Source: Crocodylus rhombifer
Lineage: Eukaryota > Chordata > Crocodylia > Crocodylidae
DNA: 64,000 nt
NCBI GenBank assembly: GCA_038503035.1
Contig: JAVSML010000985.1
Coordinates: 131,372-195,371, forward strand
Direction of reading: 5' to 3'
The notes under the pieces: model-generated
The model's database searches: none
What the model was told of the DNA's origin: nothing
What the model saw: only the letters and a program-made list of their open reading frames with translations
Made by a program: the position numbers and the translations under genes
Part shown: in pieces, positions 10,571 through 21,477 of the stretch
Layout of the letters: every line of letters starts with the position of its first letter
Position numbering within the stretch: position 1 is the first letter of the stretch

Positions 10571-11619
10571 GTAGACTAGTGAAAATGACTGAAATATTTC
10601 CTCCTGTGTATGTGCATATACATGCATGCATTTTCGGTTGTGGAAATGTCAGAAAAAATGTGTATGAACACGTCAACCTTGTTAACCAAGGCTGAAGCTA
10701 CTTTAAAAAACAGCTAAAAAATAAAAGTGCATCATGTGTTTCTTTTCTACCTTCCCCCATTAAAATTTAACATAAAAATTAAAAAAAGTTTAAAGAAAAA
10801 ATGGTATCTGAGTATGTTAGACTAATTTCTGCTTCCTGAGAATTTCACAGTGCAGCTCCTATTTTCCCAGACCTCACTGAGACAATCAGCCAAAACAACA
10901 AAATTTTGCATGCGGTATTCTTTTCAGCATCCTATTGGAAAGGCTGCTGTTTCCAAACACATCTGCCCTACTTGCATGTTATACAGATACTTTAGCAGCA
11001 TTGCATTCCTTTGTGACCATGCCTAAAAGTTGTTAAAATATTAAGGGGGCAATTCCTTGAATTCTTTATCCTCTTGGGAAAAGTGACTGCTATGTCCAGC
11101 TGTCACAACCCAGGAGGATTCTTGTGCAAGTATTTGTTGTTTATTAACAAGAACTATAACAGGTAGAATGGGCCCAAATGTAGTATCTGTGTAGATCTAT
11201 AGCTGAATATCATGCTCCATGCTCTGCTCTCAGTGCCAATGTAAATGCAGAGTAATTACACCTGTTTCACTGGAGTTAATGAGGTATGTTACAGGGAAGC
11301 TGACAGAAGATCTTTACCCTACTATTTGAAAAGATACAGTAAGTAGCCCAGATAATTAAAAAACAAACATCATGGATTGAAAACTTGATCGGATTTCAGA
11401 GTTACAAAACTCATGGGGCACATCCACACATGCAAGCATGTGCACTTGTGGCAGCTCAAATAGAAGCAGTGCAAATTTGAACCAGGGCTTTTTGCCTCAG
11501 CGCACATGCTCGGACATGCACTTTGTTGTGGAGCAAATTGTGACACTTGGGGCAACCCTGCCTGGCTCCTCCCGGATCTGCAGCCAGGAGGAGCTAGAGC
11601 CTGGGTCCAACACCTGTGC
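10571..11619. other. Unassigned non-coding sequence
   Basis: AT-rich. No exon, RNA gene or repeat family was recognised. Confidence 0.4.
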
Positions 11620-12100
11620 TGTCCCCAGCGATATAAAAAGCTGCCCTGTCCTGGCCCCATCAGAACAAAAAGCTTCCCTGGCAAGCAGTTCAGGGCCACT
11701 CTCAGGAGCTTCTGGGGGCGGCTTCTCCATGGAGCCATCACCACAAGTGTGTATGTGGTGAGCGTCACGGACACCCCAGTCTCCTGCCCCTTCTGTGGCA
11801 GAGGGAGGGCAGAGGCCCTGGCGCACATGATCCTTGAGTGCACCAGGCTGCAGCCACCACCTCCAGAGCCGCCTCTTGAGGTACTGGTTGAATTTCACCC
11901 CCCACCTTTTTGTTTTTGGTCACCCTATCCATGGCCCCACCAAGTCCCTGGACCTCCTAATCAACCTCCTCCTGGCCTTGGCCAAGTGGGCCCTGTATTT
12001 GACCAGGAAGGAGGCTCTGGCCAGGAAGGTGCCCGGAGATTGTGGGGCCGCTTTCCTCTCACTTGTCCATGCATGTCTCTGTGCAGAGCACCAGTGAGCA
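11620..12100 (+). pseudogene. Tx1/L1-clade LINE ORF2 C-terminus, frameshifted
   Basis: One frame reads RATLRSFWGRLLHGAITTSV, then CPFCGRGRAEALAHMILEC, then TRLQP. This is a Cys-His knuckle of the form C-x2-C-x9-H-x4-C, the kind found at the C-terminus of L1/Tx1-clade ORF2 proteins. At about 11870 the similarity moves to another frame, which continues LFVFGHPIHGPTKSLDLLIN, then LLLALAKWALYLTRK, the usual hydrophobic segment following the knuckle. The rest of ORF2 is absent here, as expected for a 5'-truncated insertion. A second, longer remnant of the same clade lies at about 46640-48840. Clade assignment rests on motif resemblance. Confidence 0.75.
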
Positions 12101-12474
12101 GTGTCCACCAGCTCCTTGGATGCCTTTGAGGACCAGTGGGTGCAGCCTGAGGGGCTCTGCTCAGTGTTCCCCTCAGGCACACTTATTTTCACGTTTTGAC
12201 CCTTTGACCCACACAAGGCTCCTATCCTGTTTTTTGCCTTTGTTGTCCCAAGAATTCTGTTATATCTTTCACATGTTGGCCCCACACAGTAGGGGCTATT
12301 AGTTAGCCAGGTGGGCCTTAGAGCCCATGATACTTGAAGGATACAAATAGACAAGAGCTTCTGGGACCGGCCACTTGGTACCTGGGGACACTACCCCTTG
12401 TGCCAGCTGGACTACTGTAGCAGTATCCAAAATCCATGTTTTTCCACAATTAAAACAAAAGACCACTCTATACA

Positions 12475-12533
12475 GACACACACACATATATCTAGATGGA
12501 GAAAGAGAGAAGGAGAGGGAGAGAGAGAGAGAG
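12475..12533. repeat. CA and GA-rich simple repeats
   Basis: A short CA run (12475-12486) is followed by a GA-rich run (about 12497-12533) of AGAG/GGAG units. Simple sequence, non-coding. Confidence 0.85.
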
Positions 12534-12684
12534 CGATCAGTTGGGTAATGCTTTACTGGTATATTTACAATGTTAAAGCAGTGTGGAAGCCTACCAGTGT
12601 CTCTCTCATCATAATAAAATAAATTCTAAATACCTATATGTGTTGATGTGTACTTCTGGTTTTCTTCGCACATGATGGGTGTGT

Positions 12685-12800
12685 GATGAGGGGATGTGGT
12701 GACTGCAGGAAGGGGGTTGGAAGGGGTGTGAGGGAAGGTGGGTGGGTGTGTGTGTGTGGAGGGATGTGGGTTGGTGTGTGGGTAGGTGTGGGACAATTAC
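12685..12800. repeat. GT/GGG-rich low-complexity tract
   Basis: GGTGTG and GTGGG phrases repeat irregularly on the + strand. The sequence is strongly purine/GT skewed, and the following 200 bases become C-rich. The 279-residue frame that crosses it is open because of composition and contains no domain. Confidence 0.75.
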
Positions 12801-13045
12801 TGGGGGGACTGCTCAGAAGGGGTGGGTCCTCTGGCCCCCACAGGGTGCAGCCCCCCCCCCTACAGCACATGGAATGCCACGCCCCACAGGGCCCCAGCTC
12901 CCCCTTGGAGGGCCCCAGCCCCTATCCCCCACAGATCCCCAGCCCCCCCCACCCAGGGTCCCAGGTACTCTGGAGGGCCACAGACCCCCCACCCAGAGCC
13001 CATAACGTATCTTTAGCAGCAGCAGTGGGAGTGGGGCACTCTGAG

Positions 13046-13330
13046 CCATGGTGGCAAGACCCAGCTCGGCATACAGGGACCGCATGCTGGGCCCAGCCAG
13101 GTCCTGCTGGCCCTAGGGACTGTCTGCCATCCAGCTGGGCCAGGCCTTTGGTGGCAGGACCCATCGCGGCACATGGGAACCACGTGCCAGTCCCAGCTGG
13201 GTCCTCCGGGCTCTTTGCTGCCCAGCCAGGTAGCATGGGCCAGGCCATGGTAGCAGGACCCGGCATGGCACGCGGGGACCATGCACTGCACCCAGCCAGG
13301 TCCTGCCAGCCCTGGGGCTGCTCCTGCCAC
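13046..13330. repeat. Tandem repeat, about 100-bp unit, ~2.8 copies
   Basis: Copies begin at about 13046, 13146 and 13245 with CCATGGTGGCAAGACCC, CTTTGGTGGCAGGACCC and CCATGGTAGCAGGACCC. Each continues through GGGACC/GGAACC and CCAGC(C/T)(A/G)GGTCCT to a GGGCCAGGC junction. The spacing is 100 and 99 bp. Copies differ at many positions, so the array is old. It is GC-rich and non-coding, and open frames on both strands repeat with the unit. The flanking 13340-13450 segment is C-rich simple sequence. Confidence 0.8.
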
Positions 13331-13539
13331 ATAAGGCTGGGCTGGAACCTCACCCCCCACAGCCCTGGGGACATCCCACCCTGCCACTCCCCAAACCCCC
13401 CCACCTCCCCCTGCCAACCCTCACCCACCCACACCCATGACCCCCACCCACCCACTCACCCTTACCTTGAACAGCACTGGGGCCTGGAGGCAGCAAGAGA
13501 ACCAAAGAGATGCTCTGGCTGACATCAGAGGTTTTTTTT

Positions 13540-13567
13540 TTAGACCCCTGGATATCCAGGGGTCTAA
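13540..13567. repeat. Perfect 28-bp palindrome
   Basis: The sequence is its own reverse complement without a single mismatch or spacer. It is centred on GATATC at 13551-13556, with half-site TTAGACCCCTG. It directly follows a T run (13532-13541). The CCCCTGG..CCAGGGG core resembles two hAT-type CAGGGG termini facing each other, but that reading is inference. Confidence 0.9.
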
Positions 13568-14119
13568 TTTTCTCCCCATGCTGCAAACTTACAGTGTGGG
13601 GAACATTTTCTTGTTCCTGCACATGCCTCATGTCCCACCTCAAAGGAGTTTGAGACACAACAAGAGGCATGTGTGCGCTCGTCTGGATGCACCCATGGGA
13701 TTTACATTCAGCCCAGTGCTGCGATGAACTTGAACTACAGGCACTGATTGAATATCAGTGCTTGGGCATTTTATCTTGCATCCTCTGCTCAAAGTGGATG
13801 GATTTCCAACCTCAGTTAACACAGCATCCATGCTGTAGCCAAAAGGTGTTAAATTCATCCAGCATCATGGGCCAGCTTGGGACCACACACTTGAGCCAGG
13901 GCACAGGGCCAGTCAGGCATGGTGCTGCATGTAGCACATGACCCAGGCCAGCCCTCTGTGCTGTGCACAATGAGCCCCAGAGCAGGACGGTTGTATGCTG
14001 CACACACTGCCTAGGGTTGGACTGGCTGTGTATGCTGCATGTGCACAGACAGCCAGAATGAGGAGTGCACTGCATGTGGTAGCTTAACCCAGACTGCCTA
14101 GTACAGGACCTGAACATTC

Positions 14120-14411
14120 CCCCAGCTCCCGGTTCAATTTCCCCAGCTCTCTGATCATTTCCCCAGCTCTTCTCAGGGGGAACAGGCCCCAGGATCTGTG
14201 CACTGGGTTTCAGCAGGCTGCCGCTGCAGGCTAAAGCCAGTGGCAGTACTGCAGTCTTCCTGGCACTTGGCATGGGCTGTGCCGAGTGGCTGCTGCTAGC
14301 CCCAGCCTGCAGTGGCAGCATGCTAAAACCCCGTGCACAGATCAGGGGCCCGTGTCCCTGGGAAGAGCTGGGGAAATGATCAGAGAGCTGGGGAATCAAA
14401 CAGGGAGCTAG
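14120..14411. mobile_element. Foldback element with ~80-bp inverted arms
   Basis: The left arm (14120-14203) and right arm (14333-14411) are inverted copies. Both contain CCCCAGCTCTCTGATCATTT, then CCCCAGCTCTTC, and end inward at ATCTGTGCAC. Each arm is built of imperfect ~21-bp subrepeats starting CCCCAGCTC. The loop of about 130 bp is CTG-rich and non-coding. The arms are conserved enough to fold into a long hairpin in RNA or single-stranded DNA. The superfamily is unknown because no clean target duplication was seen. Confidence 0.85.
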
Positions 14412-16087
14412 ATGTCAATGTCAGAGCAGTCCTTCCCTCCCTCCCCCTCCCTCTCCTTAGTTTCTGTTTAGCTGCAAGCAAGCCTGGCTTCAAAACTCAA
14501 AAAGTTTCTAAACTTTGAAAACATTTCAAGTGCCCTCATTTTGTTTTGAAGCTTTCATTTCGATTTCACTGGTTCAAGCTCGAAACGCATGGAAACAGCT
14601 TCAAAATGAAACAGCCATCAAAATTTCACACAGCCCTGTTTTGCTGGCTTTTTGCCTTCTTTTTTTCCCCCCCTTGTTGGATAGCTGCAGTTGTCTATTA
14701 TTGCATAAAGACTTCCTTGTTCTTTCATGGCTATTTGATTTTCTAAGAAAAGTTGTACTTAATGCTGGCAGGGGCTTTGATGTGCTGATTTTATCGGACA
14801 TTGTAAGTTCCTTGCATGCTTGAAGCTTGACCATTATGGCTAACTGAATAGTTTGAGAAACAATGATATGGATGCTGAAAGCTGCTATCTCAATATCTGA
14901 TGAAGGTTAAATATCACAGCATAAACTTGTTCCTAGATTAACAGGTAGCTTCATGTAAGGTCATGTAATAACTTCGTATTGAAGACTGCGTAAGAGCAGT
15001 GTGTTTTAGCACAGCCAGTGTAAATTTACACAGTTCCGCTGACTTTGTGGGTGCTGCATCAATTTGCATGAACTAAGGATCCCATTTCAGACATTTTGAC
15101 TCAGCAGAAACCATTGCTTAAGAGCTGTTGCTCATAAACAATAACCCCAGCAATCTCCCCAGAGTATGTTCTCCTTGCATTATGGTTTGTTGATACCATA
15201 CTATTCCATTGTGCACACATTTGAGAAATATGATGGTCGGTTCAAGTGCTAGCCATTTACAGGCTGAGGAAAAACAACCAACCCCAACCTTCTTTCATGC
15301 AGGGTTACTTAACACCAATCCGAGTCCTCAGACCTGATAGAGTGCTCTTTCAGTAGTCCAAGGCCACATGCAGGAAAGGTTAGAGTAAGGATTTGGAACA
15401 GGCACTGGGTAGGGTTTTATCTCTTCACATGGAAATTACCCAAACCAGTTTAATGCCCCTCTCCCCCCCCTACCAAAAAAAAAAAAAGTATTTACTTTTC
15501 TGTAGCTTGTTTTCTCTCCAGTTCATCTTTCCTAGAGCTGCTGTTTGGAAATAATGACAGCACCAGGGCCAATGCGGGGCTTTTACTACATGTGGGATTG
15601 AGGGGCACAGCGCCTTATCTGTACAGATGTTCCTCATATCTCAAGCCCAGGCCAGAAGCACCAGGTTTGGGAGTGACCTTTAACATGGAGATAAGTCCCA
15701 ACACCTTCTGATAGGATGGTTTTGGAACCCATGGTAAAACTGCCAGTAAGTGCCCTGGGGAAGGGAATGACCTGGCCTATGATCAGTGTTGTCATCTGAA
15801 CCATTGTGCATGTGACAGGCTCCTGGGCTTAAATGGAATTACTAGCTGTTGTTTGAGAATAGGGAATTACCACAGCTAACCAGAAATTCTTCATTTTTGG
15901 ATGAACATTTGCTTTTCTGGCTTCCTGTTTCTGAGCTATTCTCTAATTCTGTTCTCCAACATTTAACTTTTGCTAGAAATTTTGTGCGCTGTGTATACTT
16001 TATTTTTAAAGGAAAAAACCTAAAGGCTGAAAAAAATCCTTGCTTTCCCCCTTTCTTTACCTCCAAGTTGCCTCTGGAAATGGAAAT
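14412..16087. other. Unassigned non-coding sequence
   Basis: Includes a C/T-rich tract (14430-14460) and an A run (15474-15487). Around 15015-15080 is a weak copy of the GTAAATTTACAC-type ancient repeat. No exon recognised. Confidence 0.4.
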
Positions 16088-16098
16088 GGGGGTGTCGC

Positions 16099-16175
16099 AG
16101 GGTACTTCAGTACCCTACTCCTAGTGAGTCTTGAACTTAAGAGGGGAGGTGTGTCGTAGGGCACTTCAGTGCCCT
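16099..16175 (+). promoter_or_regulatory. Duplicated hairpin at the LTR 5' end
   Basis: Hairpin 1 (16099-16116) has arms AGGGTAC/GTACCCT around TTCA. Hairpin 2 (16158-16175) has arms AGGGCAC/GTGCCCT around the same TTCA. The only difference inside the stems is a T-A pair replaced by a C-G pair, so base pairing is preserved in both copies. Confidence 0.7.
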
Positions 16176-16602
16176 GCTCCTATAAAGGGGTACAGGCGCC
16201 GGTTGCCGGGGCAACCGCAGTTGGTCAGCTGACCGGAAGGGGGCAGGGCCTGACCTATATAAATGTAATCCAGGCTGAGGCCAGGGAGGCAGTTCTCCAC
16301 TAGCAGCCAAGAAAGAAGGAGCTCTGCTGGAGTAAGCTGAGTACAGAAGCCTGATGGCCTGAGCAGCTTCTGTTTGAGGATACCAGGTGGAGGAAGTCCT
16401 GGTAGGGATTTGAATGATGGTTAGCCAGATGGCTTAGAGTTTACATTGTAGCCCAGGGGCTTGATTTTTCTGTTTGTAGTTTTATAAGACCGGAGGACCA
16501 GGTGAGGCTGTAGGGGTTGGAGGAAGCCTCATAGGGGCTTCACAGCAGTGTGGGGCCACCTGCGCCAGAGAGGGCACAGCATTTAGGGGTGTATCGACCC
16601 TG

Positions 16603-16745
16603 GCCCCAGTGTGGGCAGGATCACAAGGCAGTGCCCCAGTGCAGGCAGGATCGCGAGGCAGGGCCCCAGGGTGGGCACGAGCATGGGGAGGGCCCCAGGG
16701 CAGGTACGAGCGCGGAGAAGGACCCAGGATGGGCGCAGGTGAGAA
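16603..16745. repeat. ~30-bp minisatellite inside the LTR
   Basis: About five imperfect units begin GCCCCAGTGTGGGCAGGAT, GCCCCAGTGCAGGCAGGAT, GCCCCAGGGTGGGCACGAG, GCCCCAGGGCAGGTACGAG and GACCCAGGATGGGCGCAGG. The array is GC-rich. Its open frames on both strands are products of the repeat, not genes. Confidence 0.8.
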
Positions 16746-17276
16746 GCCCCAGAGGGCACTTGCCTTAAGACCCAAGGAGGGGATTTGGGGGCCAGGCACA
16801 GCTATGGCCACCTGAGCCCCAATTGTGAGAGGCCCCAGTGCGGGCACGGCTGCAAGAGAGACCAGGGAGCGTCCATGGGAGGGCACAGGCAATTGAGACA
16901 GGCCCAGGGAATCTGGGAGGGCACAGGCAATTGTGCAACGAATGAGGGGGTGCCCATAAGGGCACGGCAAGGGATTGACCATACAATGTCCAGGCTAAGA
17001 GGCCTATTGCGAGGCTTGGGGCATGGTACAGGGGTGGTAGGAGCCACGCATAGCCCATAAGCCTGGGGTGCACCAAGTCAGTCAATACAGAACAGGGGCC
17101 AGGGTAGACCAGAGCACCGTGTCCAAGGGGACAAAAAAAGGCAGCCTCCCTTATAAAATACCTAATATCAAAGACGTGGCAGGCGAGAACGAGGGTGCTT
17201 TATCTCAGACTTGGCACGGTAGGGGATGTCCAGAGAGATCACGGCCGCTCCTAGGACCCCACCCCGTGACAGGGGG

Positions 17277-19058
17277 AAAAAGGAAAGAAAGCAAAGGCTG
17301 AGAAAAGGAGAACTATCTGAAAAGTGTGATTCTTTCATCAAGAAACCAGAAAATGTCTGTAGAAAATTTGAAACGGAATGAAAATGTTTTTCTTTCAATA
17401 TTATTACAGAAAATCCTATTTTCATTCAGCTCCAATAGCCACTAAAACTTGCAGTTGCTATGGAAATGCAATATTCTTTTTATTTGTCTACTTTGATTTA
17501 GGCCCTGATGTAAAGTCAATAGGAATCTTTCCATTTCCTTCAGTGGGCTTTACAGCCATCTAATTCAATGGTTCTTTAACAATGTTCCTTTATGCTGCTG
17601 TCTTCATATTTTTGTGTGCGTCTGTCAACAAGAAAAAAAATGTTATTGAAACAGATAATGAAGGGGATGAAAAATGCATGTCAGGTTCTGGATAATAACC
17701 AGCTGATGTTAGACCCAAGCCCAACTGATAACAGTTCATAAAGCTAAATTACAGGGGAATATACATTTTTGCCCCTAAATCCAATTAGATCTCTAATTCA
17801 TGATGGAGAGAAGGTTAGCAGTGAATGAATAAATGAGCAAAGCCTGGCAACATGCAAAGTCAATAGCAGAGCTGTGCAATATTTGAGATAGCACTTTGAT
17901 AGAGGAGGAAGAGGTCAAAAGATGTCTAACAGTCAACTGCAACTGAGTACTACCCTTGTCTGCAGTGCAGTGCGTGAGCAAAATCCACAATTGCATCCTT
18001 AAGAACACAGAGCCAAAATCAAAGTCTTATTTTAGTGCTCTTTGGAGCAGATCCAGAGGATGAACATTGACATAGACCAAGTAGACAGCCAGTACCGTAG
18101 CAATAAAGTTTGGCACTTAGGGCAAAGCCTGCAGTGGCAGCCTGCCTTCGTCCTGTACACAGATCCAGGGGGTACATGCTTGTCCAGGAGTGCACATAGT
18201 GGTGGGAGCTTCCTCCTCTTGTCCCCATGCTCCCACCTGCAAACAAGCTGCTTGTGGCTCCATCCCATGCCCTGCCCTGGCTGGGCAGTGTCTGTTGGCA
18301 CCCCTTCACTTTGGTGCCCAGGACGCTCTCCCTCTCGCCCCTTTCCCCCTGCTACAGCACTGAGGATAGCCACTGTGGGTGCGTAGAAGACTATCAAACA
18401 AAGGTCTGGAGCCCCAAACCTTCATCCTGGCTATGCTTATGCTTACCATGCCCATTAGTGTCCTCAGATATGCTCACACTACTCTGGGTAGCCTGCCTCT
18501 TAAATCAGCAACTGTGTAGATAGGCCTAGCATAGTGCTATGCCACAGTGAGCTTCCTAGCTTGCTAAGAGGCCTATTGCACCCACAGATTGTTCTCAGTT
18601 AGAATGAGAGAAATTCCCAGATTTCATGATTCCAGTGAAAACCCACATTTCGTATTTTTTCCTCAGATCCTTTTTTTTGGGGATCACATAATCTTAGAAG
18701 ACTCAGCTTTCATTGGAAACAAAAAGTACATATGTGATTTCCATAGCTGTAGAGAAAATCTTGACAATGTGACTCCTGAAGGCTCAAAAACTAGACGCAA
18801 TGAAAAGAACCCAACACTTATTTTTTTTCAAAATCTCTTCTGTTAAGGAGTTTTGTTTTTTATCTTGTGGTTTGTTTTCTGTTATTGTAAGTTACTCTGA
18901 GCCCTTATGAATATAGTGGCATAAAATAATAATAATAGCAGCAACAAGAACAACAATAGAGGTCCTGACCCAAGCTTTTTGAATGCCTGTAATTGGCAGT
19001 ATTATGAAAATAGTATGATTGGCCTCAGAGAGAGACCTCCTGCTTTCAAACTTTCTCT
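17277..19058. other. Unassigned non-coding sequence
   Basis: AT-rich in the first part, mixed later. No exon or repeat family recognised. AATAAT/ACAACA simple sequence lies at about 18925-18960. Confidence 0.4.
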
Positions 19059-19326
19059 TAGGGCTTGTTCATACAAAGGAATATTCCTAATTAACACTTC
19101 TGAATCAAGCCCATAAATGTTCTTATTCTGGAATATTTTTTTTTCCTTTTCTGTTTTAACTTCCTCTGTTTTGGAAATTAATTAAACTTAAAACCAAAAA
19201 AAAAATAGAGGTATTCAGGCTGGAGTACTAATGCCCACACATGGAGTTAGTTGAGAATAACTATACCACTTTAAACTGACACTCTGTCTTAGTTCAAATT
19301 GCCCTTCACAGGTAGACAGGCCCCTA
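19059..19326. mobile_element. MITE with TAGGG(C)TTGT termini
   Basis: The left end is TAGGGCTTGTTCATACAAAG. The right end, read inward, is TAGGGGCCTGTCTACCTGTG. They form a terminal inverted repeat around a non-coding AT-rich interior that contains T- and A-rich tracts. The immediate flanks TTA/TAA would suit a 3-bp Harbinger-type duplication, but hAT cannot be excluded. A related copy appears to be at 53311-53587. Confidence 0.5.
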
Positions 19327-19844
19327 ATTCTATCTGATGAATTCTGAGTAATAGGGTGAGCATGGTATAGAAGTTGAATCAGAAGAAACTTGTCCTTGAA
19401 AAAACATTATCTTAGTAAAATGTTGCATTTTCCCCAGCCCTGGGAGCCTGAAGTGGACCCACATTTCCAAAGCTGTAGACAGTGAGAATGAACCTGTGAG
19501 AGAACTCTGGGGACATCTTTATTTCTTTTCCATTAAAGGGACAGACATTCAGGGAGCCAGAGCCTGAACTGATTCACCTTTGTGGGTTAGTCTAACCCGG
19601 CTAGGCTAAATCAGTTTGTAACTGAACAGACATGCAGGCACATGCCTGCAGTTGCTCAGGCCAGGAGCCGGGAGCGCTAGAGCACATTCTTGGCTGCATG
19701 GGAGCGGTGTGTAGGGGGTGGCCAGGAAGAGATTTAATTCCCCTCCCTGTGCCACCAGCAGTGGGGTCTGCTGGGCATTCCTCCCTTGCTGCTACAGCAG
19801 TGGGGCACCGTGGCCCCTGAAGCAGAGGAGGGCAGAAAGGGGGG
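19327..19844. other. Unassigned non-coding sequence
   Basis: Becomes increasingly GC-rich towards 19844. The open frames entering the palindromic block have no recognisable domain. Confidence 0.35.
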
Positions 19845-21405
19845 TTAGTGTCCCCTCTACCTCACTTGCAGCTGGCTGTGCCTATCATCACCACCATGCT
19901 CACTCCCTGCAGCAAAATAGGTCCCCTGTTGTCTCCTCTGCCAGTGCTGGAGGGAGGGGGAATAACCCTGTCCCTGCCCCACCAAAGGTCCTTGGCAGCT
20001 GGTGTCTAGCTATGCCCCCACCCAGCCACTGCAGCAGGAGTGGGAAGCAGCCTGTCATAATGTTGGGGAGTACAAGCCCTTCCTGGTGGGTGGCCCTGCT
20101 GCAGGGCTGGCAGATCTCTGGCAGACTGAGTGTGGCAGTGCCAAGGCCTGGAGCCCCTCAGTCCCACCAGGCCAAGGCATCACTACCTGGGGGCGTAGTT
20201 GCACTGGGGCTGCTCTGCAGTGGGACTGCTTTTCTTGGCAGCCCAGCCTCAGCAGTTCCTTTGCTGCTGCTGCTGGCCACACCCCTGCTGTGGAGGTGGA
20301 GACCAGCATGCGCAGCCCTGCCCAACATGCCCCGCACTGCCTCCAGGCTCACCCATCCAGTCTGAGCATCAGCAATGCAGAAAAGAAACTGCGTTCAGCA
20401 TGGGGGGGAAGTGGCCCCTCCCCCTCTTGCTGCTGGTACTTCCAGGTGCAACCACCCAGAGCCCTCATGGGACTGCCCTGCATCTCCATTGCATAACTGC
20501 CATCTCTGAGTTGCCCCACGGAGCAGCAGTGGCAGCAGAGCAGATGCAGGGCAGCCTGCTGCCAGCTCCAGGTGGCTGCACCTGGAAGTGCTGGCAGCAG
20601 GAGGGGCCACTTTCCCCCTGTATTGAGCATGCTGTTTCTCTCCCATGCTGCCACTGCTCAGCCTGGACAAGTGAGCCTGGAGCTGGTGTGGGTGCACAGT
20701 CCCCACCTGTATCGCAGGGCTGGGGCCAGCGGCAGCAGCAAAGGAGCTGCTGCAGCTGGGCTGCCAAGAAAGGCAGTTCCATCACGGAACAGCCCCAGCC
20801 AAGTTGCATGCCCAGAGAGTGGCGCCTCAGCCCAGTGTGATTGAGGGAACCACTGGAGGCCACAAAAAGCCCCTCCATGTGTCTGACCATGCCCCTGCAA
20901 GGACACTGGAGTGGTGAGGTGGGAGTGACTGTGACAGGGGCAGAAGCCCCTGTCAGAGTTTCCCCAAGTGTGAGCCTCTTCCCAGCAGGGAGAGGGTACA
21001 CTGCAGTGTGAGGAAAGCTGCTGCACACAACGGCAGTGGTGGTGGCAGTGCTGTGCGGGGCTCTGGCCCAGTCTGGGCCCCAGTTGTGCTGCACACAGCC
21101 CACCACAGCTCTGCCTGTCCTAGAGCGGGGCCCCCTGCCAGGAAGGGACTTGTGCTCCCCAATGTTCTGACAGGGGCTGCTGCCCCCACCAAGTGCCCTG
21201 TCCCCTCCTGCTACAGTGGCTGGGCAGGGGCATGGCCAGACACTGGCCCGCAGGGCCCCTTCGGAGAGGTAGGGGTGAAGTTATTCCTCCTCCCTCTGTC
21301 TTGCAGAGGAGGCAGCAGGGAACCTATTCCACAACAAGGAGTGAGAGTGGCAATGATGGAGGGCAGACCCAGCTGCCAATGGGGTAGATGGAACGTGCTG
21401 GTAAG
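19845..21405. mobile_element. 1.5-kb imperfect palindrome (giant foldback)
   Basis: The segment is an inverted repeat of itself about a centre near 20500-20600. TTGGGGAGTACAAGCCCTTC (20063-20082) in the left arm pairs with a near copy at about 21140-21162 in the right. TTTCTTGGCAGCCCAGC (about 20230) pairs with its complement at about 20757-20773. CCACTGCAGCAGGAG (about 20027) pairs with CTCCTGCTACAGTGG (about 21207). The inner arms share AGTGGCCCCTCC with GGAGGGGCCACT. Open frames of about 210 residues occur on both strands, as expected from a GC-rich palindrome, and none shows a domain. No termini or target duplication could be fixed. Confidence 0.8.
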
Positions 21406-21477
21406 TAGGAGGCGGGGGGGGCTGGAGGAGAGGGGAGGGAACCATGAGGGAACCTTGCCTGCACCCCCTGAACCCCA

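Larger units (their letters stand above)
16093..17271 (+). mobile_element. Complete solo LTR, 1179 bp
   Basis: The element begins TGTCGCAGGG, ends CACCCCGTGACA, and is flanked on both sides by GGGGG (16088-16092 and 17272-17276), a 5-bp target duplication of low complexity. CTATATAAATG at about 16255-16265 is a good TATA box, so transcription would run on the + strand. The first ~59 bp are tandemly duplicated (TGTCG(C/T)AGGG at 16093 and 16152), and each copy holds a short hairpin. A GC-rich minisatellite (16603-16745) lies inside. No gag, pol or second LTR adjoins, so it most likely formed by LTR-LTR recombination. Gypsy or ERV origin cannot be settled from an LTR alone. Confidence 0.75.

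Noticed and set aside
13046..13330. Possible CRISPR-like array
   Set aside because: The whole 100-bp unit is repeated with no constant repeat/unique spacer division, and the context is vertebrate.
12683..13522. 279-residue open frame
   Set aside because: Lies in GT/GC-rich and tandem-repeat DNA that lacks stops by composition; strongly biased residues and no domain. Frames on the other strand are equally open.
19718..21106. Several 200-residue open frames on both strands
   Set aside because: All fall inside the GC-rich palindrome. No recognisable domain, and overlapping frames on both strands are equally long.
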